From: Verrucomicrobiia bacterium Tous-C4TDCM
GTDB lineage: Bacteria > Verrucomicrobiota > Verrucomicrobiia > Verrucomicrobiales > Akkermansiaceae
NCBI GenBank assembly: GCA_002304315.1
Contig: NEUO01000003.1
Span: forward strand, 1 to 56,770
Reading direction: 5' to 3'
Length of the DNA stretch: 56,770 nt
Part shown: piece by piece, positions 7,796-17,232 of the stretch
How the letters are laid out: each line of letters begins with the position of its first letter
Numbering within the stretch: position 1 is the stretch's first letter
Program-made: the position numbers and the translations under genes
Notes under the pieces: model-generated
What the model saw: only the letters and a program-made list of their open reading frames with translations
Told to the model about the DNA's origin: nothing
Databases searched by the model: none

Positions 7796-10192
7796 CTAGA
7801 GGCAGAAGGCGTTGGGATCGCAAGGGGCACCGGGACGCTTGAGCCCGGTGTGGACATGGTAGTCGTTTTCCGGGTGGTCGAGGATCGCGAAGGCATCCTC
7901 GCAGTGGAAGGAAAGGAACGGTTTGAGTTGCTGCCATTCGCCGTCGTACACCTGCACGGTGAATTGCTGGGCCCGTCGGTAGTGGCTGCGATTCGGGACG
8001 CGGCCCTGCTTCTTCAGGTCACGGATTTCCTCGGCGAGCGCCTTGCCTTCCGCGCCCCACGGGATGAGGACGGAGTGGGTTTCGCTGTCGATGAGTCGGA
8101 AACGCTCGGCGGCGGTTTTGAAGCGGTAGGTTTCAAAGTCCTGTGCGTGGGGAGGGAAGCAGGCCTCGCCAGAGACGATGTGGTGCTTGTCCCAAAGTTC
8201 GGATGTTTCTCCGGCGCGGACGATGGCGTGCTCGAAGTAGAGGCGGTTTGCGTCTTGGGAGAGAAGCTGGGTGTCGGCGAAGCAAGACAGCACGTGAGCC
8301 TTGGTGATGCCCGCGTTGGTCTTGATCGCCGCCAGTCCGCTGGGGATCGGATGATCGGTTGGCTCGAACAGGAAGACGCGGCCTTTGGCGGGAAGAAGCT
8401 CGCCGTTCCGATTGCAGCGGCCGGCGGCTTGGGCGAAGGAATCGAGCCCGCATTCGGCGCGGTAGACGACGGGAAAACTGATATCGACGCCGGCCTCGAC
8501 GAGTTGGGTGGCGACGAGAACGACGGGGCGGCCGGACTTGCGCAGTGTTTTCGCTTCCTGGAGGACCGCGATCACGTGGGCCGGGCACATCCGCGCGGAG
8601 AGATGGAGGGCGGTGGTATGGGGCTTAAGCCGTTCGAAGAGAGTCTGGGCGGCTTTGGTGGTGTTGAGGATGAGGAGGCAACCGCTGGCAGCGTGGTCAA
8701 GAAGGTGGGCGATCAACTCATCGTCATCGAGCGGTCCCAGGTCTCCGCAAACAACGCGTTCGAGCGTTTGAAAAAGCTGGTTCTTGTCCCGGATGATCTC
8801 GGTGATTTCTGTCGGCGGGATGCCGATGGGAAAGTCTTCGCGGCGGTCGAGCGCGGGCTGGGTGGCGGTGCAGAGGACCGCCGTCGAGCCGAGGTCGTGA
8901 ACGAGACAGCGCAGACTGCGGAGAATCGGGTGGAGCAGCGATGCCGGCAGGGCCTGGACTTCGTCGAAGATGACCACGCTGCGGGCCGTGCGGTGGAGCT
9001 TCCGACAGGCGCTGGTGCGATTTGCGAAGAGCGATTCGAAAAAGCGGACGTTGGTGGTGACGATCAGAGGCGAGTCCCAGTTTTCGGAAGACAGGCGGTT
9101 GGATTCCGTTTCCTTGGTGGGGTCGAACTTGGAGTGATGCTCGAGGACGATGTCGCGGCCGAGTTCTTTTGAAAGCGGTGCGAAGACTTCACGGAAAACA
9201 TCGGCATTCTGCTTGATGATGCTGGTGAAAGGGATGACGAGGATGACGCTCCGCTGTCCATTTCGCAGCGCGTGGCGGAGTGCGAAGAGCAGGGAGGAGA
9301 GGGTCTTGCCTCCGCCTGTAGGGACCGTCAGAGAGAAGAAGCCGGTATCGCTCTCCGCCCTGTCGATGCAGTCCCGGCGAACGCTTTCGCGGGCAAGGTT
9401 GACTGGATCGACTCCGGGAGGGGCAAACTTTGCCGCCATGTAGGCTTCGAGGACTCCCAGCATACGGGCCAAGATGTCGCCGGGCCAAGGACGGCGAAGC
9501 TGCGATCTGTCCGGTTGCATGAAAGACTCGGTGGCGAGGTAGTCGGCATCGACGAGGCAGGAGAAGAAGAAGCGGGTGAGAAAGGCGAGGCCGTCATTGC
9601 CTGCGTCGGGCCGGGAGAGCGGTGGGATGGGGACTTCTTCGCCGAGCGGAACGCCGGCGGCCACGGCGTGGGAACGCCACTCGTTGATGGGGCGGGGGAA
9701 TCGTTCGTTAAAAAGATAGGCGGCATCGGCCAAGCCCGCGTGGTGTCCTGCAATGATGTAGCTGAGGAGTGCTCCGAATGGCGGAAGAGAGTGGGAGAAG
9801 ATGGCGCCAGCGGTGGAGTGGTCCTCGCGCCTGGATGGGCTGCCGCTGGCTTCCTCCGTGTGGATGTCTGTTTTTGAAGCAAGGTAGGTCTGCCATTCTG
9901 GCGCGAACTTCCCCAGATCATGCCAGAGCCCGGCCAGGTAGGCCCATTGGCGGGCTGACTCGCGATCCGGGCCGGGCGGGAAGATGGAGGCGGCGAAGGT
10001 GGAGCACCAGTAGCCTACTTTGTTGAGGTGGCCGTGGTCGGGGGCGTGGGATTCGCAGTGCGGGCAAGGCGCGCCGTTGCGGCTGGAGCAGGCTTTCCGG
10101 GGATCGTTAGGATCGACTTCGCCGAAGGGGGTGAAGAGCGGTTCCCAATGGCTGGGATCCTTGTCGGCGAGACTGTGGGCGTAGGCGGTCAC
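7796..10192 (-). CDS. cas3: CRISPR-associated helicase/nuclease Cas3 (HD + SF2 helicase)
   Basis: 798 aa; YAHSLADK, LAGLWHDLGKFAPEWQTYL, AGHHAGLAD, VPTGGGKTLSSLLFALRHAL, VVIFDEVQALP, VATQLVEAGVDISFPVVYRAECGLDSFAQAAGRCNRNG. Confidence 0.97.
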   Translation of the reverse strand: MTAYAHSLADKDPSHWEPLFTPFGEVDPNDPRKACSSRNGAPCPHCESHAPDHGHLNKVGYWCSTFAASIFPPGPDRESARQWAYLAGLWHDLGKFAPEWQTYLASKTDIHTEEASGSPSRREDHSTAGAIFSHSLPPFGALLSYIIAGHHAGLADAAYLFNERFPRPINEWRSHAVAAGVPLGEEVPIPPLSRPDAGNDGLAFLTRFFFSCLVDADYLATESFMQPDRSQLRRPWPGDILARMLGVLEAYMAAKFAPPGVDPVNLARESVRRDCIDRAESDTGFFSLTVPTGGGKTLSSLLFALRHALRNGQRSVILVIPFTSIIKQNADVFREVFAPLSKELGRDIVLEHHSKFDPTKETESNRLSSENWDSPLIVTTNVRFFESLFANRTSACRKLHRTARSVVIFDEVQALPASLLHPILRSLRCLVHDLGSTAVLCTATQPALDRREDFPIGIPPTEITEIIRDKNQLFQTLERVVCGDLGPLDDDELIAHLLDHAASGCLLILNTTKAAQTLFERLKPHTTALHLSARMCPAHVIAVLQEAKTLRKSGRPVVLVATQLVEAGVDISFPVVYRAECGLDSFAQAAGRCNRNGELLPAKGRVFLFEPTDHPIPSGLAAIKTNAGITKAHVLSCFADTQLLSQDANRLYFEHAIVRAGETSELWDKHHIVSGEACFPPHAQDFETYRFKTAAERFRLIDSETHSVLIPWGAEGKALAEEIRDLKKQGRVPNRSHYRRAQQFTVQVYDGEWQQLKPFLSFHCEDAFAILDHPENDYHVHTGLKRPGAPCDPNAFCL

Positions 10193-10419
10193 GGGAGGGA
10201 TCGGGCAGGTGGATGCCCGGGTAATGGACTGCCAGAATTACTTGAGGGGTAGGACAAGTGTGGGGCGTGGCCAAGGAGAATCGAGGGTTGAGCCAAGAAT
10301 GAGAGGGTTTCCCATTCTTGAGTGGTTATTCCTGGGGGGGGCGCTGCGGACGATTTCTTCTTAAAGCCTGCCGCCGTGGACCGTCGGGCGGACTTATGAT
10401 CCGCGGTCCCGGTACGGAG

Positions 10420-10600
10420 GCGTCAGGCGAAATCGCTTCCGACAGGAGGATCGATGCCGAGGGGCACGAGGATTCAGGGTTTGATCTTCGGGAAGCAGCG
10501 GAGGTGCTGAAGGCCTACGAAAGGGGGGGGGCTGATCCCGGAAGCGGCCTTGTGGGCGAGGGTCATGGGGGCGGTCAGGGAAAGCAAAATATGCGGAGAG
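10420..10600 (-). pseudogene. Decayed duplicate of the vapC 3' end / cas5 5' end junction
   Basis: 10472 region CAGGGTTTGATCTTCGGGAAGCAGCGGAGGTG...GGCCTTGTGGGCGAGGGTCATGG aligns with 7138-7250 CAGGGTTTGATCTTGGGGAAGTAGCGGACGTG...GGCCTTGTGGGCCAGCGTGATGG; homology continues ungapped into the cas5 start region (both 55 nt from AGGCGAA to CAGGG). Confidence 0.75.
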
Positions 10601-10669
10601 GTGCGGGGAGGGTGGTTAGATCGCGCCGGGGATTTCGGGGAGGCTGCGGGCGTTCCAACCAAACGAACC

Positions 10670-11617
10670 ATGAAAGCAGCAACCTTTGTCTCCCTGTCCG
10701 CCCTTCTCGGCACTGCCATGGCCGGCACGATCGTCACCGAACCCGCCGCGGCTCCGGCCACCAGTTCCGGCTTCGAGAATGCCCGCCGCCCGATCAGCAA
10801 CCCGACTTTGTTCGATCTGGCGCTGCCCACGACCAACCTCCACGCGATCGCGATGTATCATCGCCTGCCGGACTTCGTGAACTCCACCGCCGGCCCGCTG
10901 CCGATGGGTGGCGACGTGCAGGTTTACGCGCTGCAGTTCGAGATCGCGCTGAACGAGCGGCTGTCGATCGTGGCGACCAAGGACGGCTATGTGGACATCA
11001 ATCCCGACACCCAGCCGCTGTGGTCGGACGAGTCCGGCTTCGCGAACATCGCTGCGGGTCTCAAGTATGCCTTCATCTACGATCCCGCGAGCGCCACGGC
11101 GGTGAGCGGCACGCTGACCTTTGAATTCCCGACCGGGAACCACGATGTCTTCCAGGGCGAAGGCGACGGCGCGGCGAACCTGATCATTTCCGGGCTGAAG
11201 ATGTGGGATGACTTGCAGCTTGCCGGCGGTGCCGGCGTCCACATTCCCTTCGACGGCCAGATGGCGATGACCTCCTTCATGAGCGGCCATGTGAGCTACG
11301 AGGTCTGCCGCTGGTTCATCCCGCTGGTGGAAGTGAACTGGCACCACGTGCTGGAAGCCGGGAACGGCCGGGCGAATTTCTTCGACCAGGCGGGCGGCGG
11401 CGTGCCGGTGGTGGCGACCTTCGAAGGCGTGGACCTGCTGAATTTCGGCGCGTCGAATGCCTCCCAGAACCGCGATTTCGTGACCGCCGCGCTGGGCTTC
11501 CGCTCACGCATCACGGACGACATCGACCTAGGCTTCGCCTATGAACTGCCGCTGACCAGCAAGGAAGACGGCATCATGGAAGACCGCTTCACGCTCGACG
11601 CCGTCTGGCGCTTCTAA
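10670..11617 (+). CDS. Secreted/outer-membrane beta-barrel-like hypothetical protein
   Basis: ATG with signal peptide MKAATFVSLSALLGTAMAG; alternating beta-rich sequence ending in DAVWRF (aromatic C-terminus). Confidence 0.7.
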   Translation: MKAATFVSLSALLGTAMAGTIVTEPAAAPATSSGFENARRPISNPTLFDLALPTTNLHAIAMYHRLPDFVNSTAGPLPMGGDVQVYALQFEIALNERLSIVATKDGYVDINPDTQPLWSDESGFANIAAGLKYAFIYDPASATAVSGTLTFEFPTGNHDVFQGEGDGAANLIISGLKMWDDLQLAGGAGVHIPFDGQMAMTSFMSGHVSYEVCRWFIPLVEVNWHHVLEAGNGRANFFDQAGGGVPVVATFEGVDLLNFGASNASQNRDFVTAALGFRSRITDDIDLGFAYELPLTSKEDGIMEDRFTLDAVWRF

Positions 11618-11642
11618 AAGCTTTTCAGGCTGGATAGTATAG

Positions 11643-11695
11643 GCCACCCCCAAGCACCCGCGTATCGGTGCTTGGCGGGTGGCTTCGGCTTTTTG
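11643..11695 (+). terminator. Rho-independent terminator
   Basis: 16-bp stem with one bulge (GCCACCCCCAAGCACC / GGTGCTTGGcGGGTGGC) followed by TTCGGCTTTTT, 25 nt after the preceding stop. Confidence 0.8.
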
Positions 11696-11739
11696 GGATC
11701 GGCATTGCACCCGGCCCGCGTGTCGATAGCGTCACGGGC

Positions 11740-12819
11740 GTGAAAGCGAAGGCGATTTCCCTGCTGCAAGAACTGACGGAGGCCCACTCGGTGCCGGGGC
11801 ATGAAGACGAGGTCCGCGCGATCTTCGTCAACGAACTGGAAGACTGCGGCGAGCTGTCCGCCGACCGCTCCGGCAGCGTGTTCTGCGAGCTTGCAGGGGA
11901 AGGCCCGCGGGTGCTGGTGGCGGGGCACATGGACGAGGTCGGCTTTCTGGTGCAAAACATCACGCCGGACGGCTTCATCCAGTTCCTGCCGGTGGGCGGA
12001 TGGTGGGAGCACAGCCTGCTGTCGCAGCGGGTCGATATCCGCACGAAGAGTGGCGAGAAGGTGACCGGCGTGGTGGCGTCGAAGCCGCCGCACTTTTTGC
12101 CGGAAGCCCAGCGGCGGCAGGTGATGACGATCGACCAGATGTATCTCGACGTCGGCGCGACCTCGCGCCACGAGGTCGAGCAGGACTTCGGAATTTCGCT
12201 GGGCGATCCGATCGCGCCGGCTTCGCTTTTCACGCCGATGTTGCGGGAAGACTACTACATGGCGAAGGCCTTCGACAACCGCGTCGGCATGGCCGGCACG
12301 ATCCAGGCCGGGATGCAGCTTGCAGCGGGCGGGCGGCCTAACAGGATCATTTTGGCTGGCACGGTGCAGGAGGAGGTCGGCCTGCGCGGGGCGAAGACCG
12401 CCGCGGTCCACGCGCGGCCGGACGTGGCGATCGTGCTGGAAGGTCCGCCGGCCGATGACACGCCGGGCTTCTCGCGCGCCGAATGCCAGGGACGTCTCGG
12501 CGGCGGGGTGCAGATCCGTTTGTTCGATCCCAGTGCGATCATGAATCCGCGGCTCGCCGAGCTGGCGATCCGCACCGCGCGGGAGGAGGGCATCCCGCAT
12601 CAGGTCACGGTGCGGCGCAGCGGCGGGACGGACGCGGGCTCATTCCATTTGTCGGGTGAAGGCGTGCCGTCGGTGGTGCTCGGCGTGCCGGCGCGCTATA
12701 TCCATTCGCATAACTCGATCATCGATCTGAACGACTACCTCCATCTCGTCGCGCTGACCAGCGCGCTGGTCCGGCGGCTGGACGAGAGCACGGTGAAGGG
12801 GCTGACGCGGTATTTGTAA
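11740..12819 (+). CDS. M42 family metallopeptidase (glutamyl aminopeptidase/endoglucanase-like)
   Basis: GTG start VKAKAISLLQELTEAHSVPGHEDEVRAIF; VAGHMDEVGFLVQNITPDGFIQFLPVGGW, TVQEEVGLRGAKTAA, GGTDAGSFHLSGEGVPSVVLGVPARYIHSHNSI. Confidence 0.9.
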   Translation: MKAKAISLLQELTEAHSVPGHEDEVRAIFVNELEDCGELSADRSGSVFCELAGEGPRVLVAGHMDEVGFLVQNITPDGFIQFLPVGGWWEHSLLSQRVDIRTKSGEKVTGVVASKPPHFLPEAQRRQVMTIDQMYLDVGATSRHEVEQDFGISLGDPIAPASLFTPMLREDYYMAKAFDNRVGMAGTIQAGMQLAAGGRPNRIILAGTVQEEVGLRGAKTAAVHARPDVAIVLEGPPADDTPGFSRAECQGRLGGGVQIRLFDPSAIMNPRLAELAIRTAREEGIPHQVTVRRSGGTDAGSFHLSGEGVPSVVLGVPARYIHSHNSIIDLNDYLHLVALTSALVRRLDESTVKGLTRYL

Positions 12820-12827
12820 CCGGCGGA

Positions 12828-14120
12828 TCAGCGCCGCGGCTGCAAGACCTGTTGGCGGGCCTCGTCGGACAGGCCGCTGTTTTCCAGCCAGGTGATGGCG
12901 TTTGTGGGGTCCCGCTGGTAGAATGCTTGGCCGGCGCGGGTCAGCGAGCTTTCGCGGAGGGCGGGGTCGTTGATTTCCTGAGCCCAGGCGATGGCGACCT
13001 GCGGGTTTTGCCAGGCGTAGCCGGTGGCGAAGCCGCTGATCGACGAATCGCGCTGCGGCGACTGCGGCATGGCCTTGAGGTATTCCCCGGCGGCGACGGG
13101 ATCGCGGTCTTCCCAGTCACCGAAAGCATTGCGGAGTCCCGCGGTCTGGCCGTTGCCAGCGGGCAGGCTTTCCAACCAGCCGACTGCGGCGACCGGATTG
13201 CTCTGCGCCCAGCGACCTCCGATCTGCTCGATGGCTCGGGCGGCATAACTTTCCCCGGCAAGTCCGCTGGCCCATCGTGCCGCGGCTTCGGGGTCCTTGC
13301 GGGCGTAGGCCTCGGCGACCCGGCCCATTGCGGTGCTTTTCAAGGGGCCATCCGGGAGCGATTCCGACCAGCGCGAGGCGGCTTCGGGGCCTTCGGCGCG
13401 GAGGGTTTCGTTGGCGACGATTTCCATCAAGTTACCGGCGCGGGCGTTGCCTTCCTGACCGAGACGGAGGACGAGATCGGTGGCCATGGCGCGGTTGTTG
13501 TCAGCGAGCCCGGCGACCACGCTGGCGGTGAGTTCGTCGCGCTGGCCCTGCATGGACTCGGGCAGGTTGTCGAGCATGGCGAGGGCATCAGCGGGATTGG
13601 CGGCGGCCCAACCGCTCATGGTGATGGCGAGGTCTTGCTCTTGGCTGTTGGCGGCGCTTTCGAAGGCGGCCTTCCCGTCGAGCGCGCCCCAGGCGTAGTG
13701 AAAGTCCCGCCATTGGTCGGGCTCCGCGCCGAGGGCGACGAGCTGTTCGCGCATGCTGGCAGCGTTCTCCGGAGTCATCGCTTCGAGGAGCTTCGAAAAG
13801 GCGAGGCGGCGGGTGATCGGGTTCGGATCGCGGAGGGCTTGGGTGAAGAGGGTGTCGAGATTGCCATCGGCTCCGGCGATAGCGCCGAACAGGCGGCCGA
13901 GAGCGCTACGTTCCGAATTGTCGGAGCTGCGTTTTTCGCGGCGGGAGGAAAGGCCCTCCGGTCCGGTGTCGGAGGATCGCGAGGAAAGCCGGGATTTCCC
14001 AGAGGCGGCGGCTTCATCTGAGGTGGCGGCGGCGGAAGGGCCACTGTTCTTTGAGCCCAGTCCGAAAGCGGCGAGCACGGCGATGGCCCAGCAGGCGTGG
14101 GGAATGAGCGTTTTTTTCAT
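12828..14120 (-). CDS. Verrucomicrobial helical-repeat hypothetical protein (repeated (D/N)PxAAxxWxxxLP units)
   Basis: 430 aa with N-terminal TM/signal and repeats such as NPADALAMLDNLPES, DPEAAARWASGLAG, NPVAAVGWLESLPAG, DPVAAGEYLKAMPQS. Confidence 0.75.
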   Translation of the reverse strand: MKKTLIPHACWAIAVLAAFGLGSKNSGPSAAATSDEAAASGKSRLSSRSSDTGPEGLSSRREKRSSDNSERSALGRLFGAIAGADGNLDTLFTQALRDPNPITRRLAFSKLLEAMTPENAASMREQLVALGAEPDQWRDFHYAWGALDGKAAFESAANSQEQDLAITMSGWAAANPADALAMLDNLPESMQGQRDELTASVVAGLADNNRAMATDLVLRLGQEGNARAGNLMEIVANETLRAEGPEAASRWSESLPDGPLKSTAMGRVAEAYARKDPEAAARWASGLAGESYAARAIEQIGGRWAQSNPVAAVGWLESLPAGNGQTAGLRNAFGDWEDRDPVAAGEYLKAMPQSPQRDSSISGFATGYAWQNPQVAIAWAQEINDPALRESSLTRAGQAFYQRDPTNAITWLENSGLSDEARQQVLQPRR

Positions 14121-14185
14121 AAGCGGCGCATGTTAAACGCGTCTCGGATCCGCGCAATATCAACGAATGGGTTTTCCAGGCGGGT

Positions 14186-15742
14186 TCAGGGACCCAACAC
14201 AACCCGGTAGAAACGCTTCGGGTGGAGGGCGGTGTCGGGATCGCTGAAGATCCAGGTGGCGCTGTCGAGGGTGCGGGTGGCGATGCCCTGCCAATCGTCG
14301 AGGGTTTCCGCGGCTTCGATCCGGACGCTCTGCCCAGGGCTGCCGAGGACGGTGAAGGTGAAGCGCCCGCCGCTGAAACCGAGGGTGCTACGGTCGATGG
14401 CAGGCGGCGGGAGGGCGGGCGTGACGACCAGCGTGCCGGCGGCCTGGAGATGGCGGGTGCGGCCGCTTTGCTGGATCCTGGCAGCGATGCGGTAGCTGCC
14501 GGTGACGGCCGGGGGAACGATGAGCGCGAGATTGGCGGTGAGGACGTTGGCGGGTCCGGTCGCGATCAATGGGCGGGTGTCGATGGCGATCTCGTTGCCT
14601 TTCCACGGGTTCGCATCGGGATCCAGCGTGACGGTGAGCACGGGTGCGCCGGCGGAGGCGTCGTCGGATTGGTAGCGGAGTTCGAGACCGAAGGCGGTGC
14701 CGGCAGGGATCGATGCCGGGGTGGTGCGGCGGGCCGTGACGAGGCTGGGCCAGAGGGCGTTCTTGCCGGTGACGAGGCTGCGGTTGGCGCTGGTGCCCGC
14801 GCCGAGATCCCAGAGGCGGTTGTAGCCTTGGTTGATGGGTTCGGTGCCGGATCCGGCGGGGGTGGCACCGCTGAGCCGGTCGCCGCCTCCGATGCGGCTG
14901 AAGTGGAAGCCGGTGGCGGCACCGGATGACTCGGTGGCGGTCCACCAGTTGGAGCGGATCGTGGAGGCGATCGTTTGCTGGGTATCGGTGGCCGGGGTGC
15001 CGAGTTCGATGGTGCCGTGATACCAAAGATGGACGTCGCTGTGGGCGGAGGAGTTCGCGCCGTTCAAGTTGAGGAGTCGACGGTTGTAAGCACCCGTGAC
15101 GGCATTGCCCATGGGATCGAAGCCGAAGAGAGCATTGAGCCGCTGATAGAAATTGTCGGCGTAGAGAACGTTCTCCCAGACCTGCACGGCGGCGTCGCCA
15201 TAGCTGGCGACAGGCACGGGATCGAGGAAAGTCAGGTGGTCCACCCACACGCCGCGCTTGCCGAGTTCGCGGGAGATCTCGCTGACGACCGAGGATCCCC
15301 GGCTGTGGCCGATCAGGTGGAGCGGCAACTCGGCGAGCGGGCGGCCGTCGTTTTCCGGAATCAGGCCGGAGGAAAGCAGGGCGCTGGCGGCGGCAGCGGC
15401 AACCTGCCCGGTGGAGGCTTCTCCGGTATCGATGGAGGACCAGTCGAGTTTGACGACGATCTCGCCGCTGTTGGAGACATCGGGCGCAGGTCCGTCGAGG
15501 TGCGTGGCCGTCGCCGCGAAGCCCCCGCCGGACGCGGTGATCTCGATTTCGTAGCAGGTCAGTTGCGTGCCCGGGAATCCCGGATGGCCGGGGAAGCGCA
15601 AGGCCATCGGGAGGATCCAGCTCGTGATGTCGCTGTTGAAGCCGTGGGTGATCACCGTCACCCCGCCGGCCAGGGCCTGCGGGACCTGCAAGGCCAAGGC
15701 GGCGAGCAGGGCGAGAGACGGACGAGCTGAAACCCGGGGCAC
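14186..15742 (-). CDS. Secreted alpha/beta-hydrolase (lipase-like)
   Basis: Signal peptide then GGVTVITHGFNSDITSWI and LPLHLIGHSRGSSVVSEISRELGK (GHSRG nucleophile motif). Start is uncertain; GTG at 15742 chosen. Confidence 0.75.
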   Translation of the reverse strand: MPRVSARPSLALLAALALQVPQALAGGVTVITHGFNSDITSWILPMALRFPGHPGFPGTQLTCYEIEITASGGGFAATATHLDGPAPDVSNSGEIVVKLDWSSIDTGEASTGQVAAAAASALLSSGLIPENDGRPLAELPLHLIGHSRGSSVVSEISRELGKRGVWVDHLTFLDPVPVASYGDAAVQVWENVLYADNFYQRLNALFGFDPMGNAVTGAYNRRLLNLNGANSSAHSDVHLWYHGTIELGTPATDTQQTIASTIRSNWWTATESSGAATGFHFSRIGGGDRLSGATPAGSGTEPINQGYNRLWDLGAGTSANRSLVTGKNALWPSLVTARRTTPASIPAGTAFGLELRYQSDDASAGAPVLTVTLDPDANPWKGNEIAIDTRPLIATGPANVLTANLALIVPPAVTGSYRIAARIQQSGRTRHLQAAGTLVVTPALPPPAIDRSTLGFSGGRFTFTVLGSPGQSVRIEAAETLDDWQGIATRTLDSATWIFSDPDTALHPKRFYRVVLGP

Positions 15743-16004
15743 GAGGACAAGCAAGCGGAACGTGTGGGAGTGGTCAATGGCCGTTGATCGAGGGCGGTCG
15801 AAGCACCGGCCTCCCGTTCGTATATCCACCCCGCCGGATTTCCATCTACCTCCTTTCCATGACGCTCCGGATAGACGCATCCTTCGCTGGAAAATCCTTG
15901 TCAGATCAGGGTTCCGCGGCCCATGGTCCGGACGAAAGGAACTTGGATATCGCTCCCTGAGCCGCTACGAACAAAGACTGTTCTGCTAAAGAAATCCCAG
16001 CACG

Positions 16005-16337
16005 ATGACTCAACCAAGCACAGCATTTGCACCGGATCCAGTGATGCGGGCAGCGCTAGATATTCTAGGGCATGCGTGCGTATTTGTTCGGAATGCCACC
16101 CTTTCACCGGATGCCAGCATAAAGATGATCAACGATCTTATGGAGGCAATCCATGATGTTCCTTTCCAACTAAAGACTTGGGACGACAGTCGACTCGATT
16201 TACTCCGACTTCACCTAAGATGTTTCGATTCTACACTTTATCCCGGTGCTCCAAACTTCTTGAATCGATTCGAGATGCTGCTGGCTAGCTACAACGAAGA
16301 AGAAGCCGAACAAGACGTGCATGGCAACACCCGCTAG
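16005..16337 (+). CDS. Hypothetical protein
   Basis: 110 aa ORF with ATG and balanced composition in a locally AT-richer segment. Confidence 0.5.
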   Translation: MTQPSTAFAPDPVMRAALDILGHACVFVRNATLSPDASIKMINDLMEAIHDVPFQLKTWDDSRLDLLRLHLRCFDSTLYPGAPNFLNRFEMLLASYNEEEAEQDVHGNTR

Positions 16338-16449
16338 CCCCTCTGTTATCGATGCTTCCACCCAATTTCAACCACAACCCCGCGATCAACGTTGGCTCCC
16401 GCTAGTGGGTGTGCCATCACGTTGACGTTGCTAAGAATCCTTCACGCAG

Positions 16450-16768
16450 ATGAAATGCCCCAACTGCGAAGCGACAACGTCTCTGAGAAGACAGAGCGCG
16501 GCCAAGCCGGTCTCCCCAGTTGGTTGCCTCGTTATCGCCGCTCCACTTCTTGGAATTTTCCATCATGCGACGTGTCCCTCGATCTACGAGTGTCAGAATT
16601 GCCAATCAAGTTTTCGAGCGACACAATCGGCCCGCGCAGATCGCACTACTTGCAGCCTTTGTGCTGATTATCGCTTGTTTTGTGTATGCGATAGCTAGAA
16701 GGCAAATCACGTTGTTCGATCGCCAACCTCCTAAGCAAAATCAAGGGGTCGAACAAGCCGCGCCGTGA
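16450..16768 (+). pseudogene. Frameshifted zinc-ribbon + transmembrane small protein gene
   Basis: Frame 1 MKCPNCEATTSLRRQSAAKPVSPVGCLVIAAPLLGIFHHATCPSIYECQNCQSSFRATQSAR joins naturally to frame 2 AQIALLAAFVLIIACFVYAIARRQITLFDRQPPKQNQGVEQAAP* near 16640. Confidence 0.6.
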
Positions 16769-16852
16769 CAACCCCTACGAGTCGTTAAGTTTCGATGATT
16801 TCCAGTAACCACAACCGCACCCCGTGATCGACGCGCGCCCTCGCGGGTAATT

Positions 16853-17020
16853 TTGCACGCGCTGATCGTTCGCTTGGAGTCCTACGACGAGGCCGCCGCG
16901 GTGATTGAAGCGCTCGTGGATGGGCGTTCCGCGAAGTGGGATTGGGACGATTTCACATCTCCGATGACGAGAGATCCATTTTTGGAATCCGGTCGGCAGC
17001 GCCGTCTAGCCATCGACGAT
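16853..17020 (+). pseudogene. Truncated small hypothetical protein gene fragment
   Basis: VRLESYDEAAAVIEALVDGRSAKWDWDDFTSPMTRDPFLESGRQRRLAIDD then runs into repetitive GATTGGG sequence. Confidence 0.4.
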
Positions 17021-17232
17021 TGGGGGATTGGGAGAATTGGGAGATTGGGGGCGGTGGCCTCGGGGAGAAGAGAGATTTTTTTGGGAGAGGGGTGGGCACC
17101 TAGCACGATTCAATTGCTTCCCCTTCGCACCCGACCGTCCAAGCCGACTAAAGATCGGCGTCCTCCTTCGCAAAGCCTACGGAGGACAGGCTCCCCATGC
17201 CCACCATCCACCATCCACGATCTTTCCCCGCC

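Noticed and set aside
10333-10530. Runs of 8 or more G as phase-variation tracts
   Set aside because: They lie in the non-coding decayed region upstream of cas3 and within the vapC remnant, not in an intact reading frame.
16370-16440. Canonical integron attC site
   Set aside because: The hairpin is present but RYYYAAC/GTTRRRY cores do not fit cleanly and no integrase is in the window.
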